Assembly (NCBI GenBank): GCA_947034895.1
Contig: OX344761.1
Location: 33,864,863 to 33,928,862 of the forward strand
Direction of reading: 5' to 3'
From: Rhytidiadelphus loreus
Lineage: Eukaryota; Streptophyta; Bryopsida; Hypnales; Hylocomiaceae
DNA length: 64,000 nucleotides
Positions 24,731 through 37,814 of the stretch are shown one piece after another (position 1 is the first letter of the stretch; each line of letters begins with the position of its first letter). The position numbers were made by a program, and so were the translations under genes. Below the pieces are notes generated by a model. That model did no database searches and was not told where the DNA came from. It saw only the letters and a program-made list of their open reading frames with translations.

Positions 24731-25633
24731 ATGAAAATGAAAATGAAAAAAATGCTAGCAAACGCCAAGGCAAGGATAGAAGAAAGTGTTGTTTCCAAAT
24801 TGAAGAGAGAAAGGGCATCCATTCCTCCTCCCATTGCTATGAGTGAGAAGGTGGAATCCTCTCCTCTTGTCAAGGCGATGGAGAATGTATTTCTTGAAGA
24901 TTTGAAAATCTTTCGTATGAAAGATCACAAGTGCTTGGTTCCAATTCTTCTTAACTCCTCCAACGTCTATGTTGCATACATCATACACGCCTTACAAGAG
25001 TACTTGGAGTTCATTACAAATGATGAGTTAGCAAAAGCAAGAGCGGATAGAGCACTCACCTATTTTGAAGGTAATTTTTTTACTTGTAATTGGATTTTTT
25101 TTAATGCATTATATGCTTTAGGGTTTGATTAATGTGGGGATTAATGCAGGGATTAATGCAATGTCCATTGTATTTGATGTAATCTTCTATGATTTAGCTC
25201 TTCTTTTTCACATGCTTTTAATGTGAATTACTTTCATTTCATTCTCAAGACTTTCTTTTCTTTTCAACATTGCATTTTGTAGATGATGATTGGGAGAGAT
25301 TCAAGTTTGAAAGAGCAGCCCATCTCACTTCTTCAAGCTAATGACTTTCACTATGCAAGAAGTTTGTGGAAGGAGGAAAATATATGGAAAGAGGATTGAA
25401 AGAATAGATGTTTGGGTAAATGGAAATTTCTACATCCTCTCAAGACCAAAGAAATGCAAGATTGATTGAAAAAGAGAGCTATGGAGGAAGAAGAGATTCA
25501 AACAATTGAAGGAGGTACAACATCATCCGCAATACAAGGCATGAATAAGGGTAAGGCTAGACCAAAGCCCAAAGGAAAAGCAAGAGGTAAAGGAAAGGAG
25601 AAGGGCAAGGCAAAAGGCAAAGCCAAAGTATAG
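24731..25633 (+). pseudogene. Unidentified coding relic with a Lys/Gly-rich tail
   Basis: A first exon ending TYFEG|GTAATT at about 25069 joins in phase to an exon near 25284 that continues DDDWERFKFERAAH. Then a frame change and stops follow, but a coherent protein continues: NDFHYARSLWKEEN, GKWKFLHPLKTKEMQD, and a tail rich in KGKARGKGKEKGKAKG up to a TAG at about 25633. Two internal stops and one shift show it is dead. I do not recognise the family; a transposon origin is a guess from the setting. Confidence 0.45.
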
Positions 25634-25754
25634 TTACTTTATATGCACATGATTATGTCCCTATTATTATATAGTGTTTTTCTTTGGCTCTATGTATTTG
25701 CATACTCTATATAATATCAAATACATTTTCTACTATAAAGTATGTCTTCTTTTT

Positions 25755-27261
25755 TTAAGTACATTTTAAATGTCTATGACAATTACGGCAAGACACTATT
25801 GTGTCTCCTTTCTTTACCATACCTCTAGTAAAACACTTATCACATACAACCTTTGGAATTTGGGGGAAAATAGTCCTCTTTCTTTTTGAAGTTGATATCA
25901 TCTTATGAGGTTGAGGTGTCATTTGAGGTTTAGATTGCCTTGCAAGTGAGTTTTTTTCTTCTTCCATTTTGTTCTTTTGTTTTGAAGTTCTACCAAGTCC
26001 CATTCTTGTATGTTGTACATTCTCTTGAATAAATGCAATACAACCTTTACTTGGGAGTGATATACAACAAGGTCTTTCAAATGTGAAAGGCTTTCTAATA
26101 AAATGCAAACACCCTTTGATGGCTTCAATCTTGTACTTCATTTCTTTTTCCCCATATTTTCCAATACTTTACTTCACTTTCAAAAGAATTGATTCCATGT
26201 CACGGATAACTTGTAATAAATCTTCACCATGTCTAGTTGTTGATGTACAATCATTCATGAAATCTTCATTGTAGGCATCTCCTACTATGGGCTCAATAGG
26301 ATATTCAACATTTGTATTGTCAAATGTAGGTTTTTCATCATCACTCAAGTGTTGCTATTATTCTTTCAATATCAACTGCAATACAAGAATGTGCTTATAT
26401 GTTGATGTAGTAGAAGCACAATCACAGAAATGAGTACGTAGGGACATCGTGTACTTAATGTTAGAAGAAGTCTCGCTTGCAATATGAAATATTATTTGAT
26501 TTACATCTATTTCTTCCAAAACATCATGAGATATACTTTGATACTTTTGAAATAGCCTCTGAGCACTTGCTAAATAGAACTTTTGACTCTACCATTTGCT
26601 AGCTCTAGTCACTACTGCCCGAGGGAATTGTAGAAGGAATTGACGGCATAAATTGGCGTAGAGAAGATGCAATATTTTTCAACCAAAAATTGTTGAAAGT
26701 GTAAAACATGAGGTCTTTCTTTACATATAAGCCTCCATAATTGCCTTCATCATGTACCCATTGGAGAAGATGGAAATGCATCCAAATAATAATGTGCCAC
26801 TAGTAGAAAATCTGAAATTTCTATCATTTTGGATGTGTTGTTTTGGACAAAATCTAACAGAAATCTGTTCAAAACAACAAATTTCTGTTAGATTTTGTCC
26901 AAAACAACGCGTCCAAAATGACAGAAATTTTAGATTTTCTACTAGTGTGCATACTTCCCAAAACTAAATTGCCATGTCAATATATCCCCTACAAAAATTA
27001 GAAGATAAAAGTTAGTCATGAAATACATGTAGATTAGATAAAACATTAGCAAAATTAGGGAAAACCACTTAAAAGGAAGAGTTTCAAATAGTAAAAGATG
27101 TATCCAAGAAGTTCCAATATTATCTTTTTAATCAATTTTGCTATGGCAAAAAATACATCATTAATCTTTTCAATGATGGGTGCAGCTTTGATGGTTCTAC
27201 CTTGCCCAATACAAGTCATCACGACATTTAAGGCTTGCGTTTTGTAGCACCATAGACACAA
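25755..27261 (-). pseudogene. Unidentified minus-strand coding relic with a small zinc-binding-like motif
   Basis: The 3' part (25755-26141) reads as a protein with CDKC and CRNCHRHLKC, a possible zinc ribbon. Upstream pieces near 26640-26760 (QWVHDEGNYGGLYVKKD) and 27055-27261 also look coding. The pieces are separated by stops, and a MITE is inserted at 26798-26947. It faces the relic at 24731-25633. Family unknown. Confidence 0.35.
26798..26947. mobile_element. 150-bp CACTA-type MITE, family B copy 1
   Basis: It starts CACTAGTAGAAAATCT and ends AGATTTTCTACTAGTG with a perfect TGC duplication on both sides. Almost the whole element is one inverted repeat (arms contain GACAAAATCTAACAGAAAT). 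It is related in termini to 32944-33136. Confidence 0.9.
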
Positions 27262-30044
27262 CTACCGGACATGCATCTAGGAAATCAAACAAAAAAACAT
27301 GCATTATTGTAGCTCTATTCTAAACCTAGAGTTAAAATTTGCCCTAAATCCAAACAAACATGAACCTGCATAAACAGTGCTCTAGCCTGACTCAGTCAGC
27401 TTGGTTACAATATCTGGATCACTTGGAGTCACAAACACTAAAAAAGAGGCTTGTACTAGCCAAGTCTTGTTGATAACCTCAACTACATCGTCATCTTTGT
27501 TCACATATACTACTTTTCGATGTCATCACAATGAACCAGAATCACTGGGAAAATTCTCTTCGATGTCATCTAGAGTAAATCTGCCATCTGTTGTATAGAT
27601 CCAAACACAGGATAGCTACTGTCCCAATCACCACACAACACTCACACTTTTGGAACAAAATTTAATTCCTATCCTATCGATTGACTGCTCAAGTTCTAGC
27701 ATCTAACTTAAAGTGGGTCACTCCATCAATGTAGGTGAATGAGGTAATACTACAGTAGAATACTTCATACTGGATCATGGTCTGTCCAGAGGTGAAGACA
27801 ATGTTGTAAAGAAATTAAAGCTAGACCTTTTGGTGGAGCATAATGTCATAATAAGGCAATTATTTGACTCCATAATTAAATGCACAGTCTCATTCTTGGA
27901 TTAGGGCTTGAACAAATCTTCATCAACAATTGAATAAAAGCAGACAATTTTGAAAAAATCCTCGTAGATTCAAACCAACCATGCCTCAAAAATATACTCC
28001 TTCAATTCTTTGGAGTCCAAAGCTGAACAAGTAGGAGTCGCTCAAGCCACCTTCTTTGCTGAGACAAATGCATTTGAAGAGGTCTTCAACATCCTGCATA
28101 CTATACTTTCGAGTCATCATTTGGAGGATAAAAAAGTGAGCGTCCAATTTGGTTGAGTAAATCAAAATTGTCCCAAGCAATGAACTGGTGACTGAGAATT
28201 TGGAAACAAAATTTACCGCAAACATCCCAAATTCATGGTAGTGATTCATCTTAACTAACCTAGATGATGGAACACCATATGTGTAACTGAACAAAATGGA
28301 ACATGTAAGGAACGAACTAGAACTTGATGGGATCAGAATTTTGTATCATTGAACAGTGACTATACATTGTGTGGTAAATGATTATAATTATGGAAATATA
28401 AATTAGATTTCAGACTCATTGCTTTTAAATTGCAATAAAATTTGTAGGACAAAACCTTTTTGCATTTTGTTTTCTGAAGGTGAATCTAAACATGACATTT
28501 GATAATCATGCCAAATTTCAAAGCAGTCAAGTCTCTATTTTATTGTGAAGAAGTATTTAAATTTTGCATGTACAACGATTGGCAAGTTTACTCTAAATGT
28601 TTATGAAACAGTGTAAAGTTACTATAAACCCCATTTAATTCTTGATTGTTAGATTCCTTCTATAGAGCATGAAGAAAGGATAAGTCTCCTCTTCTGAATT
28701 GCAATACATTGTGAATTCAAGCCAACAATTTTTTTTCCCACAAGCATAGGTCATATAATGCAGAAAGAAAAAAGGAACAAACCTTTTTGAAAGGGTTCTG
28801 TCCAGCGGTAAACAACAACCCTTGCCTATCATACAACATATTTTCAATCAATCCCAGAAATTCACAAAAACCATCAGAAGGACCAACCAAAACCTTCAAA
28901 ATTTATGTAACAGACATTCCAACTAAGTAGAAAACTCCCATCATTTTGTATTGAGTATATAAAAGCAAACGCTTTCCAAATCCACACCTTAGTCAAATAG
29001 CTAGGAATCCAGTTCAATCATGACTCATAGAATTTACAAAAATCGAAGTTCAACAACCATTTCACATCACCAAATCCTAAGCTTCTAATTTCTCCTATGA
29101 ATTCCAGCAACATAGCTCAAACTTGCAGCAATGCTAAATCCCTGCAACACGATCTATACTCATCCCAGTGATTTTGGTTCAATGTGAGCGCAGTTGAGGC
29201 TTTTATTAATTTTGAATGGCTATAATCTATCCCCTTGGGCGGTCTTGGGTTAAATCCTAAAAAGATCCAACCTCGTTGTTGGAGACCAAACTTCAAGCAC
29301 ATCGAAGACTAGATAGCTCCAACTTTTTGAATCCAACCTCATCGTTGGAGACCAAACTTCAAGCACATTGAAGACTGGATAGCTCCAACTTTTTGAATCC
29401 AACTTCTAGATCCACATTTCATGGAGTTTTGAAAACAGTCCAGTAATGCAAAATGAATATATAAAAAAATTTGAGAAGAATCCATCCAGATTTAGAGAGG
29501 AGCATTGCACTTGCTAGAAAAATTTGATGGAGCTATTAGAGAGCCACCAGAGAGCCATTGGAGGGAGTAGGCCAGAGAGAGCTATTGGAGGGCGCATGCT
29601 GGAGGGAGACGCCGGAGGGAACATGTTGGAGGGGGAGATGGAGGCAAGAAGGGTGAAGTCCGGAGGAAGGGAGGTCGGAGATGGAGGGAGGCAGGGAGGT
29701 GGAGGACAAAGTAATAGGGCGTGGCCCCCTCATCCATCCATCCACATTCAAGGCAATGAGGGGGTCAATTCACCCTTGCCAAAATCCTCTGGTATCCAAA
29801 GCGTTTGAAAGATTGGCGCTTTGCAGTAAAATAGCATCGTTGACAAGTGCTAATAATGACTCGAAATCACTTCTGCTAATCTTCGTTGAGCTTATCGATA
29901 GAAAAATGGACATGGTTGTAAGCCAAATCATAAATGAGTCAAATCATCATAATCAAATCCTAAATGAAACAAATCATCATAATCAAGTGATGTAGGTTGA
30001 GGAATTCATTGTAGGGCAAGGCAACATCACATCTAAATCCTTAA
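27262..30044. other. AT-rich non-coding DNA with a 66-bp duplication and a GA-rich patch
   Basis: No gene recognised. At about 29264-29400 a 66-bp unit (CCAACCTCGTTGTTGGAGAC) occurs twice in tandem. At 29521-29710 a purine-rich patch repeats TTGGAGGGA-like words; its open frame is a by-product of the repeats. Short minus-strand open frames near 27990-28300 show no family. Confidence 0.45.
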
Positions 30045-30266
30045 CCCTTAAGCGCTTCAACATCCATATTCTAGACAATGAACAAAGGGCTTCGAGGGGC
30101 TATCCTGTCCGCCTAACTTTTCATTCATCCAATGTAACACTTGAATCTTGAAAAGACAACCTTCATTAATCATAAATTTCATGAAATTGTGGTAAATTAT
30201 ATTTTTGTAGAACAATATAAGCAAAAATGTCCCAAAAATTAGAAAAAAGATCAAGGCGTTAAGGGG
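30045..30266. mobile_element. 222-bp TTAA-flanked MITE (piggyBac-like), copy 2
   Basis: TTAA precedes CCCTTAAGCGCTTC and follows AAGGCGTTAAGGGG. The sequence is collinear with 12442-12662 over its full length. Confidence 0.75.
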
Positions 30267-32943
30267 TTAAACTATGCTCCTACCCCCAAGTCCAATTGTG
30301 GAAAATTTGGCAATGTCTTTTACATTATTTCTAAAAACAATAAAAAGTGGTTAGCCACACCAATTTTACTATAGCAAAAAATCTATAATTAGCATAAAAT
30401 TATCTCATTGACCAGTATTGATCGGATAAGCATATTCAAATTTTCTTAAAAATTGAAACTCGTTGGAAAAAGACATTGCAAAATTTTTATAATTTTTTTC
30501 CATAAAGATTTCTATGCATGGATGATATGTACAAAGGTATGTTGATTTCAATGGATATCTCAACATCAACATATGAATGTCTTTACGTATCATCAAACTA
30601 GTGATAAAATAATGACATCCAATTAACCCTTAAAGGACTGAGGGTGTTTTTAGGCCCCAAACTACTTCAAAGTACTTAAGCCCAAAGCAAGGCTAAAATC
30701 TTCATCTTTGTTTGTTCGTCTTTCTTTGTCATATCTTCATCTTTCTTTGTCATAAACAATAGTCATTGATCGCTTGTTTTCTATTAGTGTTCATTAACAA
30801 ATCCAACCATATATAGGATTCTTTAGTTAACTTGTTAGAGGACACCCTCCTAAAATTTTAGAATAAGAAACCTCACCAATTGTGAGATCTTGTGGCTTGG
30901 ATCTCAAATGGTGAAAAAGAAGTATTTTCAACTCTTCCCAAATGGTTAGATTTCATCTTTCAAAAAATTTATACAAAAATGTGTAGATCCTACGTATTAC
31001 ACCCTATAATACATTGAAGACATAAGTTGGATATATATAAAGATGAAAGTTGTGAGGAGTTTTAGTTTGTAGTTGTTTTTGTTTTTCATTATCCTTTTGT
31101 ATATTAAATACAAATACATATATCCAACACATGCAAGTAAAAATCTAACATACTTCAATAATGTTAGTCTTTACCTTAGACCATTTCTTACATTCTTGTC
31201 TTCAATTTTCAATCAATTTCTAAGTTGGGTATAAATAATCTAAATTTTTTATTGAAGTCCAAATTACAATTACTAAATATTTTTAGCTTTCAAACAAATG
31301 AAAATCATGAATTTTCATATATATGTATATGGAAGGTCACTTAGTGTATCTATGTCGTGACCTAGAAATATGATTTTTATTACTTAGAGTAGAATTAGGG
31401 ACAATAGATCCAATCTTAGCTAAATTTTTCGATTCTTTGGGAAAGAATTAGAAAAATTACTAGGATTATGGATTAGCCAAATGTAGGGTAGCTTAGTAGA
31501 ATAAAATGGTTAAGGAGGAAAACTAAATTTTTCATCCTAACCGGAAACTGGAATTACGAATAGTGGTTCATAAGCATTTTGGTGATACCAAAACCGGAAA
31601 AGGGTTATGCCCAGATCCCAGATTGTAAGTAAAACTAAGGGAGGAGAACCTTGTCATCAACGAATCAAAGGAGGACGAGTCTCGTGAGAATTCAAACCAG
31701 GAGGATAGCATTTCGAGGTTAAGATCTGGATCAGGTGAAGAAACCGGAACCGGAAACTAGCTCAAAACCGGATGTTATCTCTCCCACGTGATTTAAGGGA
31801 AAGGATAAGGCTCAGACTCCATTGAAGGATAAGGTACCAGTGGAAGTCAACCCTTAGTCAGTAGGAAGAAGCTAGCTAGAAAGGGGCAGCCGAATTAGGG
31901 GAAGCACCTCAAAAGTGGCTTAGGAAGAAGAAGACTAGTTGTTTTCAGAAGTAGATTAGTTGCTTTTAGGAAAAAGAAGTAGAAGATTTGTAGGAGCAGA
32001 TTTAGGAGTTAGTGGAAACTTAAGTTTTGGGTAGGTAGAAAGCAGCTTTCAAGTCACTTTCCGGTCAGATGAACCTGGTCAACTAGATCCGGATTTTTAG
32101 GATCTGAGATCCGTTTTTGTAGAAATGGCTGGCTATTAGGAAGTTAACTAGGAGGCAGATAAGGAGAATGACACGTGTCATTCCCTTGGGTTTTTACTTT
32201 TGATTCCTTTGGGTGGTAAAGGTCCCTTAGGTTGTAGACTATTTAGAATTCAAATTTTTAGTTGTTGGTGTGCATTTTCGGATCTTGCTTTCCTAGCATC
32301 GTACAATACAAGTCAGAACTTTCTAATTCACCTTGTGTGTCTGAGCGTACTTGGATGGCATATTATGTCATTGTATGTTCATTTGGATTGCAGGAATAGG
32401 TAGAGGGGAAGTGTATCCGGATATTGGGTTTATCCGGATTCTAGGAGTTTAAGTGAGTTCATGTGTGATGGCGGTTTCCTGATCCCAGTGGCGTGATCGA
32501 TTCAGATTCCATTAGTTGAATACAGTCCCAGTAGGCTAGAGTTGCAACCGTTGAATTACCAGAACTCTCTAGTTTAATGCTTGATAGGTTCTTTGGTTAA
32601 CCGGAAACTGAAGAGGATGTGATATTCCTCCATTTTATCTGTCCCGGATTCTACTCAGATCTTAGACTAACCCAATAGGTTGTCGTTGTAGTATTTTTTA
32701 GGTTGTTAGCTGGGTTTTCTTGCGTGACTTGCTGATTTTGAATCTTCTGGGTTAGCTGTGAAGGAGAGCCAGTTAAGTAATATACATGTGTGTATTGTTG
32801 TTGGTTTATTTAAAAGTGGCACTCTTGACACTATAAAATGCAGAGGGTAGATAATCAACTTCCTTCCTTAAGCACAATACGCAGATCCCTTTTAATCCAG
32901 AGGTTAAACTCGAATCCGGTTATATTGACAGGAAGTCTGGAAA
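30267..32943. other. Non-coding region, second half rich in CCGG words
   Basis: No coding exon is visible. From about 31540 to 33400 the words ACCGGAAAC and ATCCGGAT recur at least fourteen times, unusual for this AT-rich window. The segment near 33300-33380 (CTCTGTGGGAACGA) resembles the end of some plant LTRs, but I find no paired repeat, so an LTR-retrotransposon fragment is only possible. Confidence 0.35.
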
Positions 32944-33136
32944 CACTAGTAGAAAACGCAGGAATTTTGACAGAATTCTCTTGATTTGGTCGCGTTGTCC
33001 CGGTCACTGTTTTGTTGATTTCAACAGAAATTTGTTAATTTTCAACAGTTTTCTATTGAAATCAACAAAACAATGACCAGGACAACGAGACCGAGTCAAC
33101 AAAATTTTGTCAAAATTCTTGCGTTTTCTACTAGTG
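32944..33136. mobile_element. 193-bp CACTA-type MITE, family B copy 2
   Basis: It starts CACTAGTAGAAAACGCA and ends TGCGTTTTCTACTAGTG, with AAA duplicated on both sides. Long inner arms (GTTGATTTCAACAGAAA and its complement) make it a near-complete foldback. Confidence 0.9.
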
Positions 33137-35776
33137 AAATTGGATTAGCTACCCGAGTTCTAGTTTTGGTCTTCAGTATAAGTAGACAGTAGATAGCAAG
33201 AGGGGAAGTTAGGAAATAGCTTAGAATCAGATCTAGAATTGATCCGGATAGGTTAGCTTAGTTTCCCGACTAGATTTGGGTAGGTTTTGCTTGGGGTTGT
33301 TGTGGTAATCCTTACACGTATTTCCGGTTATTAAGAATCAGTGACAAATCTCTGTGGGAACGATAAACGAGTCACTTTAGGGCCTTTTCCGGTCTTAGAG
33401 AAGCATTTCAACTTTCCTATGCTACGACAATCTATAATAATGACTATAGTTTTTTATAACATCACACTCATTAAAATGGGAACTTTCCAATGAAATGGGA
33501 GTTTCTAAACACACAAAGAACCATAAGGCCAAGAAAATTTGTTATCGATAAATACAAAATAAACAATCCAACAACACAAAATGCACATATACAGTTGTAG
33601 AATTCCAAAATACTATGAAATAAATAGCTATTTATAGAAAAAATAATTGAATATACTCGTTTTAGATGTATACACTATGAAATGCAAGCTTGTAGAAGCA
33701 CTATAAACCATAAATTGTTGCATTCCTGGTAGTGAAGTACATGTTGGGAGACTGTACTAGAGGCATCACTACCATTGTAAGTCAATTGCTTGGAAAATTG
33801 GAGCCCATGGTGTTAGAAGTAAAAAGTTGATGGCTAGTTCTAGCTGCGGCCTAATTCAAGAACTTGCCATTGACTTCATTCTTTGATGCCATGACTTCAT
33901 CACCTTAAGTCCTTACTTATAATGGTGTAGATGTTTTGAGCCCCTTCTCCCAACAACATGTACTTCACTAGCAAGATTGCAACAATTTATGGTTTCCTTT
34001 GCTACTTACAATCTAAGTATGGTATTCTACTACAAAATAGCATAGCATCAAGAATCCAAAGTTCTATATTATTCAATAACATTTGAGTGATGTTGATATT
34101 TTAGTCTCTATCTTTATTCTAATGGAGCGAGAGATCTACTCCATGATCATAAATCTACCTACTACAAGTACAACCTATTTTTCAACATCTCCATTGCCTT
34201 AAATAATTATGGTCCTCAATTGTATCCGTTACTACTCGCGGATCTTTTACACAATCTCCTACAATTGCTTCTTCAAGGACCTCCCCTACCAAGCGTCCTA
34301 TATATGGATGGTGACTAGAATGATGGTGAGCTTGTCCTTCATATGTCTTGCATTGGCGTTTGGCAACCCCTAGTGAATTGCATCAAGGCCAAGGAGGTAG
34401 TAGGACCTTAGATTCCTAGGCCACTCTTCTAAATTGGTATTTGCAAGCAACAATTCTAGGGAACTATTGGTGATGATGGCAACAGACTTAGACACTCTAT
34501 CATTAATTGTATTGCCCTGCAAAAACAAATAAAATCAAAAATTTGCAATATATCCTGATCATTAGACAAAGGTTCCTCAAAGACAAATTAGATTGCTAAA
34601 TAAAAGAATGATAAACCCCATACTTCAAGAATGGCCACCGCACCCTTTTTTCATTGTAGAGCCTCCTTTGCATCTTGGGATTCATTCCAACGTGATTTCA
34701 AGGTGAGGTGGATTGCGGATGACATTTAAGAGGAAATGGGGAGCTTGTAGAATTTGGTCGCTTTTGTCCATTCAGAAGACTATCGATACATTGTCATTGA
34801 CAAACATTATAGAGAAATCCATTGTAGATTGCATGATGACCATGGAATAATGATGTGCTCCAACCTACTTTGTCATATGGCAAATTGTCCATAGTTAGAG
34901 AAGGAATTGGCAAAGACAACACACTTGTTATCACACTCAATCCAAGGACCATAGTAGCATGCAAAGCTTGAGGACAAATAGAGGTTGGCAATTTAGACAA
35001 TCACCAATCTAGGCAATCTCCTAGTCTACTGTCCATTCTTTTACTATACTGAATAAATATGCACATACTATTGTCAACTTAGAATACAAATGAATTGCAA
35101 TAGAACTAAAGAGAAGCCAATATCCTATAGCACCTATGAATTTCCTTCATTAGCAAGCAGATATGAACAAAAAAATAATGTTTCAAGTTTGAACTCCTTG
35201 TATTGCACTTTACTTGATTTTTTTAATCTCATTATATAATGCCTAGGATTATTCTCTCTCCACTCAAGGAAAAGAATATTGGAGATCTTGGCAACTCTCT
35301 AGAGCTTTCTAAACTTTGTTTTGTTTTGAACTTGCATGAGGTGGAGGTGCCCTATACTATCGTCTCTTCAAAAAGAATACAATTCCCAGGGCCTTTCTAA
35401 GTGCAATCTCCAAATCCAAAGAAGAAGATGATCTATCTGGATCCCATCTCTTGCTTTGTATCCCTCATATGACTATAGATTGAAGAGAACCATGTGCATT
35501 CACAGTATTGTTCATGAAGTGCTTTGCCGGATACGTGTTGAAAATAATTGTATTATTTTTCAAGAAGATGGAATCCCTCAACTTGTATAATTTCTCTAAG
35601 GGTTTTAGAAAAAGGTCTTTGTTTATTTCCTTCACCCTATTGTTCTCTAGCTTCCCATATTTTTTTTTGCACTTGAGAACATTACATTGCTCTTGTTTGA
35701 AGAAATTCGACGGGGATTCTTAAATCTTGAAACAAGTACTAGGAACATCTAAGGCCATGAACCTTTTTATAGAGCT
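33137..35776. other. Non-coding region with one foldback
   Basis: A foldback of about 283 bases lies at 33708-33990. Elsewhere only short, unrelated open frames are seen. Confidence 0.4.
33708..33990. repeat. Foldback with arms of about 40 bases
   Basis: GTAGTGAAGTACATGTTGGG near 33731 and its complement near 33945-33970, with outer arms TAAATTGTTGC and GCAACAATTTA, form an inverted repeat. It is probably a small MITE. Confidence 0.65.
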
Positions 35777-37597
35777 TTAGACTGAGGCGTTTGTGACAAA
35801 GGTTAACTCATGGAGGAAAGTCTTGTAGTAGGGTTGAAAATAGATTCTCAGGATTTCAATGGTGACATGTTCTAAATTAGGAATGACTTCATTAGGTTTG
35901 GTGTATTGTTTTTGTTTTAAATGATACTTCAAATCTTCAAACACACATAAAACCCCATTGAGATTCAAGATGATGTTGAATCATTTTCTAGTCACCCAAA
36001 ATGTGAATGGGGAGAGAACTCAGCCCTTCGCCTCACCTACTCAGATATTCATGCCTCACTACTATCCTATTCATGATTTATATTGAAATGTGCGGACAAT
36101 CAAAGCAATGCACTGTCCACTACATTGTGGTTACGAAAAAAAGTTGGAGAAAAAATCTCTATCTGCAACATCAAAGAATTTGAAAGGGAAAAAATTGTTA
36201 GGAGTGAACACCATCACGAATGTACAAATTAAATGTAAGGTAGAGAACTCATAGGATCCATTGCCACATGAGCTGATGAAGGAACAATTGTATCTGCCAA
36301 TGTCTTTGATGGAGGAATGTGGATCTCTAGGAGAATGCCATCAAAAATGTCATTTCCAACCTTTGGAACATCATCCGCGTTTGTCTCCACTTCAAACAGT
36401 GTTAGACATGTAGCATCTAAATTCACTCAAGAATCATCATGTGGAGATAATGACTCAATGCAAATATGCTAAGGACTAGATACATGAGCATACTCAAGAG
36501 CAACATTTTTTATGCTAAGTGAATCTACAATTGTGGCAATTACACAAGAAGTGTTTTATAAAGAAAAAATTATTTCTATATTTCAGTCAATTTTTTTTTA
36601 CATAATGTACATGTCAAATGTCTTTGTCCATCTAGTTACATTTATGTATGCAATGCATTTTCAACGAATGGACAAAAATATGGGAAGCACATTCAACTTG
36701 AGTCAAGTTGAAACTTGGGAAAGAAGGAAGTCACTAGGAACAACTTAGCCAGTTCTCAGTAATGAGGTCCAGGAACTACTTAGTTTAAATTTTCAAACTC
36801 TTTTTGAGTTTACTCCATTGCTACATTGTCATTTTCTGGGGTGGAGTCTAGTGTCCATGTAGCAGAAGTTTTTTTCAACATTGCAACCATCGATCTAGGA
36901 CAAATTCAGTAAAACTTATTGTGCTTGCCTTGCATTGTTTGTTGATCCATGTGGCTAATTTTCGAGGAACATTTGTTGGGAGGGAGAAGGAGAGATCATC
37001 TGAATGGGTTGCAAGATCACCCCTACATTTAGAAAACCGACTTGACTAAGGTCTCCATATAGCTCTTCATCTCAACCTTGTCCTCTTGTTGGGCTCTCTT
37101 ACTATCTTTTTTGTCCTTTAGACTTCAATAGCATCCAGAGTAGCATCTTCATCTCCAATTCTTCTTCTTGCTTTAAATATTTGTCTCTAGTCTTCTTATG
37201 AAGAACGCGCTTGGAGGAAGTTGGAGTGAAGATCTGTTGCTCTTTGACTCATGTCGACAACCTATGCAATCCGTTGGCTTTGGGAGGGTCAGACAAATCA
37301 ATAGGATTTCCTAATGTATTCAGAAACATAGTATTCATGGGATCCTATCATGGCATCTCCTCTCCCCCCTTAGCTAGATCTGTGGTAGTCTCTTCTTTGG
37401 CTTCGTCCTTTGAGACTTCTTTTGCCCTCTCTTTCCCTTTCCTACAATTGGATGTTCCCTTGCCAAAAGTGGATGTTTCCTTCATCTCCTTTTGAAGATG
37501 CACACTCTCGTCAACAAAGTAGCTAGTGTTGAGGAAATTGTCCTTCTCTAAATTCTCCGATTACACCACCAAATTCTTAAATTTATTGTGGTCCTTA

Positions 37598-37814
37598 CAC
37601 TACAAGCTTGTATCTTAGGTGACAAACCCAAATTTTTTAAACAAATTTTAGGTGACATCCAATGCAACAATCCATGTTTTTATGTCAACAAAAATGTCCA
37701 ATGTAATATTTATGTTGACATAAAAATATGTGTTGTTGCATCGAATGTCACCTAAAATCTATTTAAAAGATTTTGGGCTCATCACCTAAAAATTAACGAG
37801 GGTTTCTTATAGTG
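37598..37814. mobile_element. 217-bp CACTA-type MITE, family A copy 2
   Basis: It starts CACTACAAGCTTGTATC and ends GGTTTCTTATAGTG; flanks are TTA and TTG. Inner arms (TATGTCAACA and TGTTGACATA) and the phrase CTCATCACCTAAAA tie it to 17749-17964. Confidence 0.75.

Noticed and set aside
29524..29808. Plus-strand open frame with repeated GGRMLEG-like words
   Set aside because: It reflects a purine-rich GGAGG repeat, not selected coding sequence.
31365..33420. LTR retrotransposon
   Set aside because: No paired long direct repeats, no primer-binding site beside a TG...CA border and no gag or pol coding could be seen; kept only as a possibility.
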